NCBI GenBank assembly: GCA_003313425.1 | Contig: NHZP01000042.1 | Span: 186,001 to 250,000, forward strand | Direction: 5' to 3' | Length of the DNA: 64,000 nucleotides | Source: Pseudopyrenochaeta lycopersici | Lineage: Eukaryota > Ascomycota > Dothideomycetes > Pleosporales > Pseudopyrenochaetaceae | In this document: in pieces, positions 43,866-55,331 of the stretch | How positions within the stretch are numbered: the first letter of the stretch is position 1 | Layout of the letters: every line of letters starts with the position of its first letter | Notes under the pieces: generated by a model | The model's input: the letters and a program-made list of their open reading frames with translations, nothing else | The model's database searches: none | Told to the model about the DNA's origin: nothing | Position numbers and translations under genes: made by a program

Positions 43866-44340
43866 GGAGAAGATTATTGTTACTCTCTGTATGCCCCCAC
43901 ACTCGTCGCACCTGCTACAGGCACTTGACGTCGCCTGCTTCTCGCCGTTAAAGCGCATGTATGGCGACGAGATCTCGGCCTTGGCACGCAACCGTACCCA
44001 CTATATTAGTAAAGGAACCTTTCTAATTACCCTGCCTTTAAAGCAGCTTATAATATGGTATTTACGCAGGAAAACGTCTGCTCAGGCTTTAGAGGCGCTG
44101 GACTAGTCCCACACGACCTAGAGGGTGTGCTATTGAAGCTTGATGAGAGGCTACGTAGGGGCTTCACGGGCAAAACTTTTACCGCGCCCCAGCTGAACCT
44201 CTCTTCTGGCCTGGCCACCACAGGGCCTTGGTAACTGCAGAAGAACAACCTCCGCTCTCAGCCTCGTCAAGCTGAAGCTGGGCTACGACACTCTGCATCA
44301 CTAGGAGGTGTCACTTTAGAGGGTGCGGAGAGGATTATGA
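43866..44340 (+). pseudogene. 3' fragment of a third pogo-type transposase
   Basis: It starts [19 protein letters not shown] and SPLKRMYGDEISALARNRTH, then shifts frame near 44035 into AYNMVFTQENVCSGFRGAGL followed by VPHDLEGVLLKLDERLR. It breaks again near 44180. It is related to the elements at 20640 and 29603 but much shorter, and clearly dead. Confidence 0.7.
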
Positions 44341-46728
44341 TTTTGGAGTCTCTGATCTCTTTCTCGTATGTCCTTCTCCAATCTGGGGATGTGATCGATC
44401 AGTTCTGCTAGGTCGTGGAAACCTCGATCAGAATTGAAGAGCTCGAGTGCATGTATTAGGTTCCACGCAACCGTGGCTGTATCTTGTGGTGAACCAATTC
44501 CATTAAGGGCTGATTTGTCTCTGGATGTGCTTTTGTTCGTGTCTCCAGGCATTATTCCAGTTAAGGAGTTACTGAGGAGCCTTTTGCCAGAGCACTCAGT
44601 GAAGCTTTATGGGCATCGGTCCTGTTGTACAAGATGTGCTTTGGAACAACTATGCCGACCTTGGAAGGTAATGATCTTCTGTGAGCATCTCGGTTGAACC
44701 TATCGATGCAAGTCAATAGGAGCGTGGCATCCACTGCCTTTCTGGGATCAGTTCACCGGTCGGTACTCGGCTACCGTTGATTTCATTCAGTGGTGTCTTA
44801 TTGTATAGGTATGTCGGCAGCTCTAGATTAACTTAGTTAGCTTATCTCTTGGGCGCGTATCTCGGCGGCATAGCCTTTCTTTGATTCGCTGACATCTGTC
44901 GATGGGGCATGGAGGGTATTATCGTCATGTCTGATTTTTGCATGTGGAGATTCACGATTGCGGCGCGTCAACTGACGATTGGCTATACTGGTCGCTGCAT
45001 TCGGTAATCTTCTGCGAATGTGCGTAGAGTATGCATACTTGTTGAAATCTTGCATGCGGGGTTCATCTTGAGTGCTTTCTCTGTCACAGGCGAACGGTCT
45101 GATGATCGTTTCTCATAGGTTTGCAACTTTCTACTTTTGGTTGAATCTAAGTTAATATCTTTGATAATGTCAAACCACCTGCATGGTTCACCTGGAGATA
45201 CATTGAGCTTATCTACAGTATTCTTTCGCACCCTGATGAACTTTACGTGCAGTCAATTTCCCCGCATAACTACGAATACTGTAACTACCAATATATCCTC
45301 TGCAACTTGGGGTGTGGGACCCTTGATTGCATCTTGATGTCAGAATCACTCAGCATCACTCAGCATCGACACCATTCAGCACAGAAACCCAATCGGCACC
45401 GGCATCACTCAGCATCGAACCACCCAGCATCAGTTACAACATTGTTGCTGCTTGTCTGCCTGCTGGCATGATGGGCAACAACTCGACTGCGACAGTGGCA
45501 AAAGATGTGAACCCCGATGCTGCCAAAAGTATAGCTATTGTCGTCGTCCTTAGGCGTCAGCAGAGTCTCATGCACCTCGTCCAACATAGCCACAAAGGCT
45601 GCTTTCTCTACTGTGAGGGCACATATTACTCCAATGGGGTAGTCGTTGTCCCGAGCTGAAGAAGGCAGGCGCTTGCCAGCTCAGCCGCACGCGCTGGGGG
45701 CGGAAACCCTGCCTCAGCCGTGCTTTGCCAGAACGCCACGCTTTCAGCTCAAGGAGCGGTGCTCCCGCATCAACCCACTCTGCCTCCGCCATTCACTACT
45801 GAGTCGCGATGGCCAGAACCGCAGATTTGGAAGATTGCCAGCAGCCGCAACGTTCCGCACGACTACAGGAGTCTACAGGAATCGGAGGCTCAGTTGCAAG
45901 GTTCAGTCGAGGAAGATGACAGTAGCAAGCTTTGGTAGCAGTTTTTAGGTTGCGAAGTTAGAGTCCGGGAGTTTCGCCGGACGGGAGCTGTCAGATACAA
46001 GGAGAAGCTTAGATGTACTGCATGGGCAAGAGCTATCAATAGTAGGACCGATAACTACTACTATCTGCGGAACCTCCGGAAGCAGAGGAGATATAGAAAA
46101 TGGCGGGGCACAGAACACGAATACTGTAGGGCAATCATCATTTTTTGACATTTGATCTCGATCATCAATTTCTGCAAAGCGTCGGGATGCGCTAGCGGAT
46201 CTTAGCGTGCTCAGATGTTGCTGTCGTAACAAATTCGACACTATGCCCGAGCAGGACTGCTAAGAATAGCTATGGCGCATACTAGCAGTTTCCTGCCAGC
46301 TTGCGAGGCCCCAGTCGAGTCTCACGGCATGACCTCCTGCTCGACGCGCCTACACTATCATCGTCATCAAGCAGATCATAGCGATATTCCTTGCTATATC
46401 CCCCTCCCATGGTGATGCCCGCCGCTGGAGGCACAGCATCCTCGCGCATGCCCGCAGCTGTTCTGACCCCGCCTGAGGCGCCTGCCCAGTCACCCTCACC
46501 GAACCAAGACCATTAAACAGAGCCGCTGGTTCAGCTCGTATTTCCATAGCAGTACCCTACTCTAGCAGGATTGTAAGCCGCTGTACAGCCTTTCGTTTCC
46601 CTCCACACTTGCTATCCTCGAATACGACAGGATTTGGCTACCACAACTTTGTCGCTACTAGGCTGCTCCGTGGAGTGTCTGGAGCTTCGTTGCTACCGCA
46701 TACGCCTACCATACGTCCACACGAATCG
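44341..46728. other. Long stretch with no confidently supported gene
   Basis: Several open frames of 60-110 codons occur on both strands. A plus-strand frame around 45780-46250 has some protein-like composition (FTTESRWPEPQIWKIASSRN), and could be a gene remnant, but it has no domain and contains stops near 45946 and 46145. A short imperfect repeat of CACTCAGCATC-type units lies at 45345-45430. The last ~150 bp should hold the promoter of the HET-NACHT-WD40 gene. Confidence 0.4.
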
Positions 46729-49700
46729 ATGCGTCTCTTGCAGTACGGCGAAGATGGAAAGGTCAGTGTCACCGCCGACGCAATTAGTGATAATGCAATA
46801 CCTCCTTATGCGATACTTTCTCATAGGTGGGGAGAGGATGCTGATGAGGTAACGTTCGAAAACGTGATAAATAACGCGGGCAAGGACAAACCTGGCTATA
46901 AGAAGATCCAACTGTGTGGAGAGCAGGCTAGACTCGACGGCTTGCAATACTTCTGGATCGATACCTGCTGCATCAACAAGGCAAACAAAGCTGAGCATTC
47001 CTTTGCTATTCGGTCTATGTTTCGCTGGTATCGCAACGCAGCTCGGTGCTATGTCTATCTGTCAGACGTGTCTTGTTCGTCTTTTAGAACTGACCGAGAT
47101 GCTAGCCCGCCACTATGGGACTCGGATTTCCGAGAAAGCAAGTGGTTCACGCGCGGCTGGACGCTGCAGGAGCTCCTTGCACCAAGCTTGGTGGAGTTCT
47201 TCTCGCATGAATGGCACAAGCTTGGTGACAGGACATCGCTAAAGTCGCAGATTCACGAAGTTACAAGCATCCCACAGGCAGCGCTTGAAGGAGTGCCGCT
47301 TTCTCAGTTCAGCGTCAGTGAGCGGCTGCGGTGGAAAGGCGATCGGGAGACGAAACGCGATGAGGACGCGTGGTATTCGTTATCGGGTATCTTTGGTGTT
47401 GAAGTAGCGCCGGCCTACAGCGAAGGGACAGCGAGCGCGTTCAGACGTCTGATGGATGAGATTCACAAGCTAGAACGATGCGTTCAAGACATAAGACACA
47501 CGGATCCGCGTGACGATAAGAAGCGGATTGAGGATACAAAGGGTGGACTGGTAGTAGACTCCTACCGCTGGGTTCTCGACAACGAAACCTTCCAGCGTTG
47601 GCAACACGATCCGGCCAGCCGACTGCTGTGGGTAAAAGGCGATCCTGGTAAAGGCAAGACGATGCTACTCTGCGGTATCATTGACGAGCTGGAGAGCTCG
47701 ATGCCTCGATCTACCCTTCTGTCGTTCTTTTTCTGCCAAGCGACCGATTCGCGTATCAACAGCGCTACTACTGTGTTACGCGGATTGCTGTTCATGCTCG
47801 TGGCTCAGCAACCGTCACTTGTATCGCATATCCGCAAGAAGTATGACCACGCAGGCAAAACCTTGTTTGAGGATGCGAATGCATGGGTAGCCCTGACAGA
47901 GATCTTCGTGGACGTGCTTCGAGAGCCAAGCCTGAGCACGATGTACCTAATCGTCGACGCACTAGATGAATGCATCACTGATCTGCCTAAACTGCTCAAA
48001 TTTGTGACAGAGCATTCATCTGCGTCTCACCGCGTCAAGTGGATTGTCTCTAGCCGTAATTGGCCAGACATCGAAACACAATTGGAGCGGGTCGGGCAAA
48101 ACGTAACACTAAGCCTTGAGCTAAACGCAGAGTCAGTCGCCGTGGCGGTCGACATCTTTATCCAGCAAAAGGTGGCCCAGTTGGCGCAGGAAAAGCAATA
48201 CAAAGCAAAGATTCGATCTGCCGTGCTCCAATATTTAACGTCAAATGCTAACGGTACCTTTCTCTGGGTAGCGTTAGTATGCCAAGACTTGAAAGCGACA
48301 CCAAAATGGAACGTGCTAAAGAAGATAGCACTATTCCCGCCTGGCCTAGACGCTTTGTACGAGCGAATGATGAACCAGATTAGCAAGTCAGATAGTGCTG
48401 AGATCTGTGAGCAGGTGCTCGCGGCTACAGTACTCTTCTATCGACCTGCTACGATCCCCGAATTAATTACGCTCGTGCAACCGCTCGATGACTTTGTCGA
48501 TGATCTAGAGTCAGTGCGAGAGATTATTAGCCTTTGTGGATCATTCCTTATTCTTCGGGAAGACACGATCTATTTTGTGCACCAATCCGCAAAGGACTTC
48601 CTACACACAAAGGCGTTTCAAAAGGTTTTTCCAGATGGCACTGCAACCGTCCATCAGGTAATCTATTCGAGATCGCTAGCAATCCTATCTAGGACATTGC
48701 ATAGGGACATATACGGACTTGAAGCATTAGGATTTCCTGTCAAAAACGTCAAGCCGCCTAATCCAGACCCATTAGCAGGGTCACGCTATCCCTGTATTTA
48801 CTGGATCGATCATCTCTGCAACTCAAAACATGAATCTTGTGCGCGTAGTGTTAGCGACGTACAAGTTACGGCCGTTCTTGATCAGTTTCTACGGAAGAAG
48901 TATCTCTACTGGCTAGAAGGACTTAGTCTATGTAAAAGTATAGAAAGGGGTGTGGCATCAATATCCAAACTATGGTCACTTTTACAGGTACAGCATCCAG
49001 ATATTATACGTCTAGATAATGTATTACTTCTAGGTGCTAACGTAACTAGGAGATGCAAGATCAAAATGAACTTACTCAGCTTGTTCAAGACGCACGACGA
49101 TTCCTCATGTACCACAAAGGGGCGATCGAGGGTTACCCCCTCCAAACATATGCCTCTGCGCTGTTGTTCAGTCCGACGGGTAGTTTGATTAGACAGCTGT
49201 TTCAGCACGAAGCGCCAGAAGGAATGTCTATCAAGCCAGCTATGAGTGACGGCTGGAGTGCGTGCCTGCAGACGCTCGAGGGCCATAGCGACTCTGTCAA
49301 CTCAGTGGCCTTCTCGCACGACTCGGCCCAGCTGGCGTCGGCGTCGTACGATAACACTGTCAAGATCTGGGATGCGAGCAGCGGGGCGTGCCTGCACACG
49401 CTCGAGGGCCATAGCAGCTCTGTCACCTCAGTGGCCTTCTCGCACGACTCGGCCCAGCTGGCGTCAGCGTCGAGCGATAACACCGTCAAGATCTGGGGTA
49501 CGAGCAGCGGGGCGTGCCTGCACACGCTCGAGGGCCATAGCAGCTCTGTCTACTCAGTGGCCTTCTCGCACGACTCGGCCCAGCTGGCATCGGCGTCGTG
49601 GGATAATACTGCCAAGATCTGGGATGCGAGCAGCGGGGCGTGCCTGCACACGCTCGAGGGCCATAGCCACTCTGTCAACTCAGTGGCCTTCTCGCACGAC

Positions 49701-51215
49701 TCGGCCCAGCTGGCATCGGCGTCGTACGATAGGACCGTCAAGATATGGGATGCGAGCAGCGGGGCGTGCCTGCACACGCTAGAGAGCCATAGCCACTCTG
49801 TCAACTCAGTGGCCTTCTCGCACGACTCGGCCCAGCTGGCGTCGGCGTACGATAGGACCGTCAAGATCTGGAATGCGAGCAGCGGGGCGTGCCTGCACAC
49901 GCTCGATGGCCATAGCAGCTATGTCAGGTCAGTGACCTTCTCGCACGACTCGGCCCAGCTGGCGTCGGCGTCGAACGATATGACTGTCACGATCTGGGAT
50001 GCGAGCAGCGGGGCGTGCCTGCACACGCTCGAGGGCCATAGCCGCTATGTCAGGTCAGTAGCCTTCTCGCACGACTCGGCCCAGCTGGCGTCGGCGTCGA
50101 GCGACTGCACCGTCAAGATCTGGGATGTGAGCAGCGGGTCGTGCCTGCACACGCTCGAGAGCCATAGCAGCTATGTCAGGTCAGTGGTCTTCTCGCACGA
50201 CTCGGCCCTGCTGGTGTCGGTATCGAACGATAGGACCGTCAAGATCTGGGATACGAGCAGCGGGGCGTGCCTGCACACGCTCGATGGCCATAGCCGCTCT
50301 GTCAGGTCAGTGGCCTTCTCGCACGACTCGGCCCAGCTGGCATCGGCGTCGAACGATATGGCCGTCAAGATCTGGGGTACGAGCAGCGGGTCGTGCCTGC
50401 ACACGCTCGATGGCCATAGCCACTCTGTAAACTCAGTGGCCTTCTCGCACGACTCGGCCCAGCTGGCGTCGGCGTCGAACGATATGACCGTCAAGATCTG
50501 GGATGCGAGCAGCGGGGCGTGCGTGCACACGCTCAAGGGCCATAGCAGTTATATCAACTCAGTGGTCTTCTCGCACGACTCGGCCCAGCTGGCATCGGCG
50601 TCCTGGGACAACACCGTCAAGATCTGGGATGCGAGCAGCGGGGCGTGCCTGCACACGCTCGAGGGCCATAGCAGCTCTGTCAGGTCAGTGGCCTTCTCGC
50701 ACGACTCGACCAGGCTGGCGTCGGCGTCGAGCGACTGCACCGTCAAGATCTGGGATGCGAGCAGCGGGTCGTGCCTGCACACGCTCGAGGGCCATAGCGG
50801 CCCTGTCTACTCAGTGGCCTTCTCGCACGACTCGGCCCAGCTGGCGTCGGCGTCGAACGATATGACCGTCAAGATCTGGGATGCGAGCAGTGGCGCATGC
50901 CTGCAGACATTTGATATTGGCAAGGCTCTTCATAACTTATCCTTCGACTTTACTGGTTCCTGTCTTTATACTGAAATAGGTCCTATCAATCTTCAAAGCC
51001 TAGAAGTTCCTAGCATGAGAGATATCACGGAATCTAAAAGCCCCCTGCACGTAGGCACAAATCTTAGTTCAGACGACATATGGATCAAGCATGCCGGTAA
51101 CAATATTCTATGGATACCATCTGAGTACCGGCCATCATGCTCGTCTGTGTTAGGGAATATGGTTGCAATAGGTGTTGGCTCTGGAAGAGTATGGACTTGC
51201 AGTATTAACCTTTGA
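46729..51215 (+). CDS. HET / NACHT / WD40 STAND protein (HNWD type)
   Basis: Exons 46729-48987 and 49050-51215 (62-bp phase-0 intron GTACAG...ACTAG with a GCTAAC branch site) give 1474 residues. The ATG at 46729 starts MRLLQYGEDG, the usual HET start; the frame is open further up but without ATG. HET domain, residues ~25-170: YAILSHRWG, FWIDTCCINK, MFRWYRNAARCYVYLSDV, FTRGWTLQELLAP. NACHT: LLWVKGDPGKGKTMLL (P-loop at ~304) and YLIVDALDEC (~406). The C-terminus is 13 near-identical WD40 repeats. This is the architecture of the het-e/het-d/het-r incompatibility receptors of Podospora: ligand binding by WD40 triggers NACHT assembly and HET-driven cell death. No disabling mutation is seen. Confidence 0.93.
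49263..50897 (+). repeat. 126-bp tandem array encoding 13 near-identical WD40 repeats
   Basis: Consensus CLHTLEGHSxxVxSVAFSHD then SAQLASASxDxTVKIWDASS. Thirteen units of 42 residues (one of 41, lacking Ser before YDRT) precede a diverged closing unit. Variation clusters in the GHS-x-x-V-x-S stretch (DSVN, SSVT, SSVY, HSVN, SYVR, RYVR, GPVY) and at the two residues around Asp in SAS-x-D-x (Y/S/W/N and N/R/M/C). Confidence 0.95.
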
Positions 51216-51221
51216 GGAACG

Positions 51222-52060
51222 ATATTTGGTCCCTCGGAGAAGGATAAGAGTCGATTCGGTAGGATGATGGACATTGCGCGCGTTGATTGACTCCCGTTTT
51301 GAGAAGTCGATAGAAGGTCGTTCTGACATGCTCGCCTCGTTGGCACGCCATGGCTTAACCAAGGACGAATTGTTCATCGAAGCTGTTCTCCAGATCCTGG
51401 CTGGGTCTGACACTACAGCTACAGCCATTCGTTCCATTATGCTCTTCATCATCTCTAATCCGCGCGTCTACTTGAAGCTCCAGGCTGAGATCGATGCTAC
51501 TGCATCACGAGGCGACGCTGATTGTATTGTCGAAGACACCACCCTCCGCAACCTCCCTTACCTCCAAGCCGTCGTTCGCGAAGGGCTGCGCGTGCACCCA
51601 CCCGTAACTAACGTTGTTCCCAAGCTCGTTCCTAAAAGTGGAGACACTGTTGTTATCGAAGGTCAATCTTACTTTCTACCCGGCGGTACAAACGTCGGTT
51701 ACAACGCCTGGGGTATGCACCACGACAAGGCCATGTTCGGCGCCGACGCCGACCAATTCCGCCCAGAACGCTGGATGCTCGAGGACAACGAAAGCAAATG
51801 GGACCAATTAAACGCGATGCGCCGTACCACGGAGATGATCTTTGGATACGGCAAGTATCAGTGTTTAGGTCAGCCGATTGCGTGGTTGGAGAACATGAAG
51901 GTCATATTTGAGTTCCTGCAGCATTTTGATTGGGCGCTTGCGAATCCAGAGAAGCCGTGGAGGTTGACAAATTACACGGGTATCTTTGCGCAGGATCAGA
52001 TGTATGTACTGGTTACGGAGCGCGCAAGTTGTAATATTCGGTACGGAAAACCCAGGGAGG
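51222..52060 (+). pseudogene. 5'-truncated cytochrome P450
   Basis: Only the C-terminal half (~275 residues) of a P450 is present: I-helix AGSDTTATA, ExxR as VVREGLRVHPP, FRPERWML, and the haem-binding loop FGYGKYQCLG with its Cys ligand. A complete fungal P450 is about 500 residues. P450-like sequence begins within ~10 bases after the stop of the HNWD gene (EKDKSRFGRMMDIAR in one frame), then a frame break near 51275 puts the rest in another frame. There is no start codon. The breakpoint therefore coincides with the 3' end of the NLR gene. Nonfunctional as it stands. Confidence 0.8.
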
Positions 52061-52084
52061 AGAGTGGTGCAGAGGATAAAGTCT

Positions 52085-52290
52085 TCCATGATGGATATTA
52101 AGTCTTCGGACTCCAACTCGGTACTTTCTATATTCAGTCCTCCCCAGAGCGGGTAGTAGAGGTTGAAGTCGCCTAGAAGTATCAATTTGCCAGCTTGGTG
52201 TTCGTTCGGTATCTCATGAATGTCTGACAGCGCGCTCTGTCGGTTGGTACTACCTCGATTACCTAGGTGTTCCCTACCTCCATTCTGATC
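52085..52290 (-). pseudogene. Fragment of a LINE (Tad-type) endonuclease domain
   Basis: Minus-strand reading gives LILLGDFNLYYPLWGG, the conserved GDFN...H/YPxWGG motif of endonuclease/exonuclease/phosphatase domains of non-LTR retrotransposons, preceded by ALSDIHEIPNEHQAGK. Nothing else of the element is visible; it abuts the P450 remnant and a mariner-like remnant. Confidence 0.5.
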
Positions 52291-52378
52291 TCTTCAAGTA
52301 TCACGGCGTCTCTAAACACCAAGGATGGGAGATCCTGAAAACAGACAACGAGCTATTCGATCGTACCCATCAGGCATG
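52225..52378 (+). pseudogene. Mariner-type transposase N-terminal remnant
   Basis: The plus strand reads YLDYLGVPYLHSDLFKYHGV followed by SKHQGWEIL, similar in layout to the HTH region of the transposase at 4868 (IPHSKADVFNKVSKRQGW). It is cut off at 52378 by the end of the hAT element. It partly overlaps the LINE-like reading on the other strand, so the exact limits are unsure. Confidence 0.4.
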
Positions 52379-55331
52379 TAGGTAATAATTATGTTATATT
52401 ATATAGTTATATTGTTAGATAACTACATAATACATAACTGTAACTGCCTCAGGCAGTTATGTTGCCTAAGTTATATAGTTATATAACTCTACAGTATCTT
52501 TTGGTGTTGCTGGCCGCTGCATGGAGATGTGAGGTGTCAAAGTTGCCAGGTAAATCAAGGACGCTCGAGCCCATTTTACCTACAAAAGGGGCTAGTTTTA
52601 AACATATTCCGCCTGTGCGCGCGTCGCTTGGGGGCTCTATGTCCCGTACCGACCCCTGAGCCCTGCCAAAAAGGTAACATCTGCACTCTGCCATCCACAT
52701 CTTTTTGGTCCCTCCCTGCATTTTCAAATACACTATGGATAGCACCCAAAGAACAACTAGGGCTTCTCGACGAGCCCAAGAAGAAGCCAGCGAAGAACTC
52801 TCAACGATCTCCGAGCTTGATTCGCGCGACTTTGACGACTTAACGCTTGCCCGCAAGGACACGCACCACCAAGCCGGTATACCACAAAAAAGGCGCCGGA
52901 GAGCACGGGAGGCAGATGAACTTTGGAGCTTTGCATTAGATGAGCCTCCTGAAGGCAAACCACAGCGTGGCAACTCGAATCAAGAGATCTTTTACTGCAG
53001 GCGGTGTAGAAAGGGACTTACTAGTGCAACTGCCTTCCGCCTGCATCTCCGGACAACTCACGGCCTGCATATTTTATCGAATAAGAAACCAAAGGTGGAA
53101 GAGGAGTCGAATCGCCTCGCTGCTAGCTTTAACATCCAGCAACAGCGTGCAGAGAGTACAGCGGAGGCCCTAAAGGCTCGAGTTCTTCGCGATTCGGTGA
53201 ACCAAGCTGACTGGCTAAACGTACTGGTTATGATGATAGTCAACCACAACCTCCCTCACACGATAGTCGAGTGGCCTGAGTTCCACCTCCTCATGAAGAT
53301 ATCAAATTACACACTGGTTGAGCGCGACGGTCCGGTTAAAAAGTCTCGCTGGTCTGTTAGAAAGCTGCTAGGAAAGACATATAAAGTTCAAAAGGAAGTT
53401 ATTAAGCAAAAGCTTGCTGAATCGCTCTCTAAAATACACTTTACTACGGATATTTGGACCTCACCAAACAAGAGCCACTACCAGGCGATTACGGCTCACT
53501 TTGTGGACAAGCTAGGGAGGTTGCAGAAGGCTACATTAGCTCTTCGTGAGCACAAGGATGGTCATGGTGCTGACGAACAGGAGCAAATATTCTTTAAAGT
53601 CCTGCAGGAGTACGAGATTAACGAAGAACGGTTAGGTTATATTACTGGTAGGCATTAAATCTAATAATAAAACCCTTCGAAGTCTATTTAATGGCTAATT
53701 GCCTATATACAGGAGACAACCACGGTTCAAATGATAAGATTTGCCGCCTTCTCGCTCGTCGCTTCCAACACTGGGGCGCTCAGCAACACCGAATTCGATG
53801 TATGGGTCATATTCTTAACTTGGCTTGCCAAGCCTTCCTCTTTACAAGGAATAAAGATGCGGTAGAGCTAGCTATTAAGGCAGCAGAGGAGCTTCGGCAA
53901 GAGGAAGAGAGGCTTGGACTTCACTCAGAGGACGAGTATGATCAGAATGAGACTACTCAGGAAGAGTGGAGAAAGTTTGGTCCACTAGGAAAGATCCACA
54001 ACGTCGCTGTATGGCTCCGTCGCTCACCATGTCGGTATCAAAGATTTGTTGAACTAGCTGGAAGAATCCTCCCCCGGGACAATGATACGCGCTGGAATTC
54101 ATGGCTAACAATGTTGGAGGCGGCAATTCAACTAGAGAACTACGTAAGAGTCTTTATTGATAAGAACTGGGATGATATGCAGAAGAACTTTATCGATCGC
54201 GATGAGTGGGAGAGCTTGAAGGAGACGAGGGATATTTTAAAGCCCTTTCGCGACACTACCGCCATTCTCGAACGGGATAATGCGACGCTCGATCAGGTGC
54301 TAGAGTCAATGGATTACCTTATCAGCCATATTAAAACGAAGCAGAGCGAGCATACGGCCGACACCAACCTCTCTGCATCGCTTTTGTCCATGTGGTTCGC
54401 ATTTGACAAGTATTACAAACTTACCGATCGAACACCTGCATACGCTGGCGCACTGCTTCTTAATCCTACCTTCCGGAGACGATATCTTGAGGATGAGTGG
54501 AAAGCTGTTGAAGAAGTTTACCCAGGTACGATGGATCGGGCAATTGACGCCGTACGGAGATTGTGGATGAAGGAATATAAGTTTGTGGCTATTCCATGTG
54601 AAGCTTCAACGCCAATTGACCCAGAGTCCATTACCAATGCCCTTGAACGACACCGATTTGAAAGGGAGATGGCTAGGTCTACATCATCAGATGAGTTTAA
54701 GCAGTTTATTGAGGTGATTCTTATAGGATCTTGCTGCCTACAACTTTTACTAACATCTTTCTCTTATAGGGCAACCCCATACCGAGTATTGCTGGCTCTG
54801 CCCTTGATTGGTGGCTCGAACCTACCCAGCGTAAGAACTTCCCACGCCTCTCACGCATGGCGATCGATCTCCTCTCTATCCCAGCGATGTCGGCCGAAAG
54901 CGAACGCGTATTCTCCGGAGCCAGGCGTACAATAACATGGGAGCGACACCAACTTGGCGCTGAGGTTGTTGAGCAGAGTGAGTGTTTGAAGAGCTGGATT
55001 AGATTAACAGCTAGGGACGGAAGGACAATGGCAGGTGATTTGGCTAGGGAGGTGCTGGAGGAGAGTAATGCAATGAGAGATGAAGCTACGGCGGCCGTGC
55101 CGGTGCTAGAAGGCCTCCTAAGTCTCTCTACATCGGCGGAGACTTCCTAATAAAGAAGTTTATATAAATATTGGCACCTATTTTGAGCTTCATGCATTCA
55201 TCTCACTTTTTCGAAGGGCTTACTAACCCAGTCTTGGCATTTTAGGTAACTATATAACATAATATAACTGCCCTCAAGCGGTTATTATATAACTGGAACT
55301 GCCCTTCCAATTATGTTATATAAGTTACCTA
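52379..55331 (+). mobile_element. hAT transposon, apparently intact
   Basis: The transposase gene is bracketed by AT-rich ends that begin TAGGTAA at 52379 and end TTACCTA at 55331, with imperfect inverted similarity over ~35 bp rich in TTATATAAC-type words. Subterminal AACTGCC motifs occur near both ends. I could not match an 8-bp target duplication (CAGGCATG on the left, CTACCCTG on the right), so ends are approximate. Confidence 0.75.
52735..55150 (+). CDS. hAT transposase (3 exons, apparently intact)
   Basis: Exons 52735-53647, 53713-54713 and 54770-55150 give 764 residues. Intron 1 (65 bp) is GTAGGC...TACAG, phase 1. Intron 2 (56 bp) is GTGATT...TATAG with a perfect TACTAAC, phase 0. The N-terminus is acidic/basic, then a C2H2/BED-like finger (YCRRCRKGLTSATAFRLHLR, TTHGLH). 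The catalytic core shows IHFTTDIWTSPN, LGYITGDNHGSNDKICRLL (formed across intron 1) and IRCMGHILNLACQAFL. The C-terminal dimerisation region has ALDWWLEPTQRKNFPRLSRM and IDLLSIPAMSAESERVFSGA. No stops remain after splicing, so the protein could be functional. Confidence 0.85.

Noticed and set aside
49202..50865. Repetitive open frames in other frames of the WD40 array
   Set aside because: They arise from the 126-bp period in alternate frames; only the frame at 49050-51215 gives WD40 repeats.
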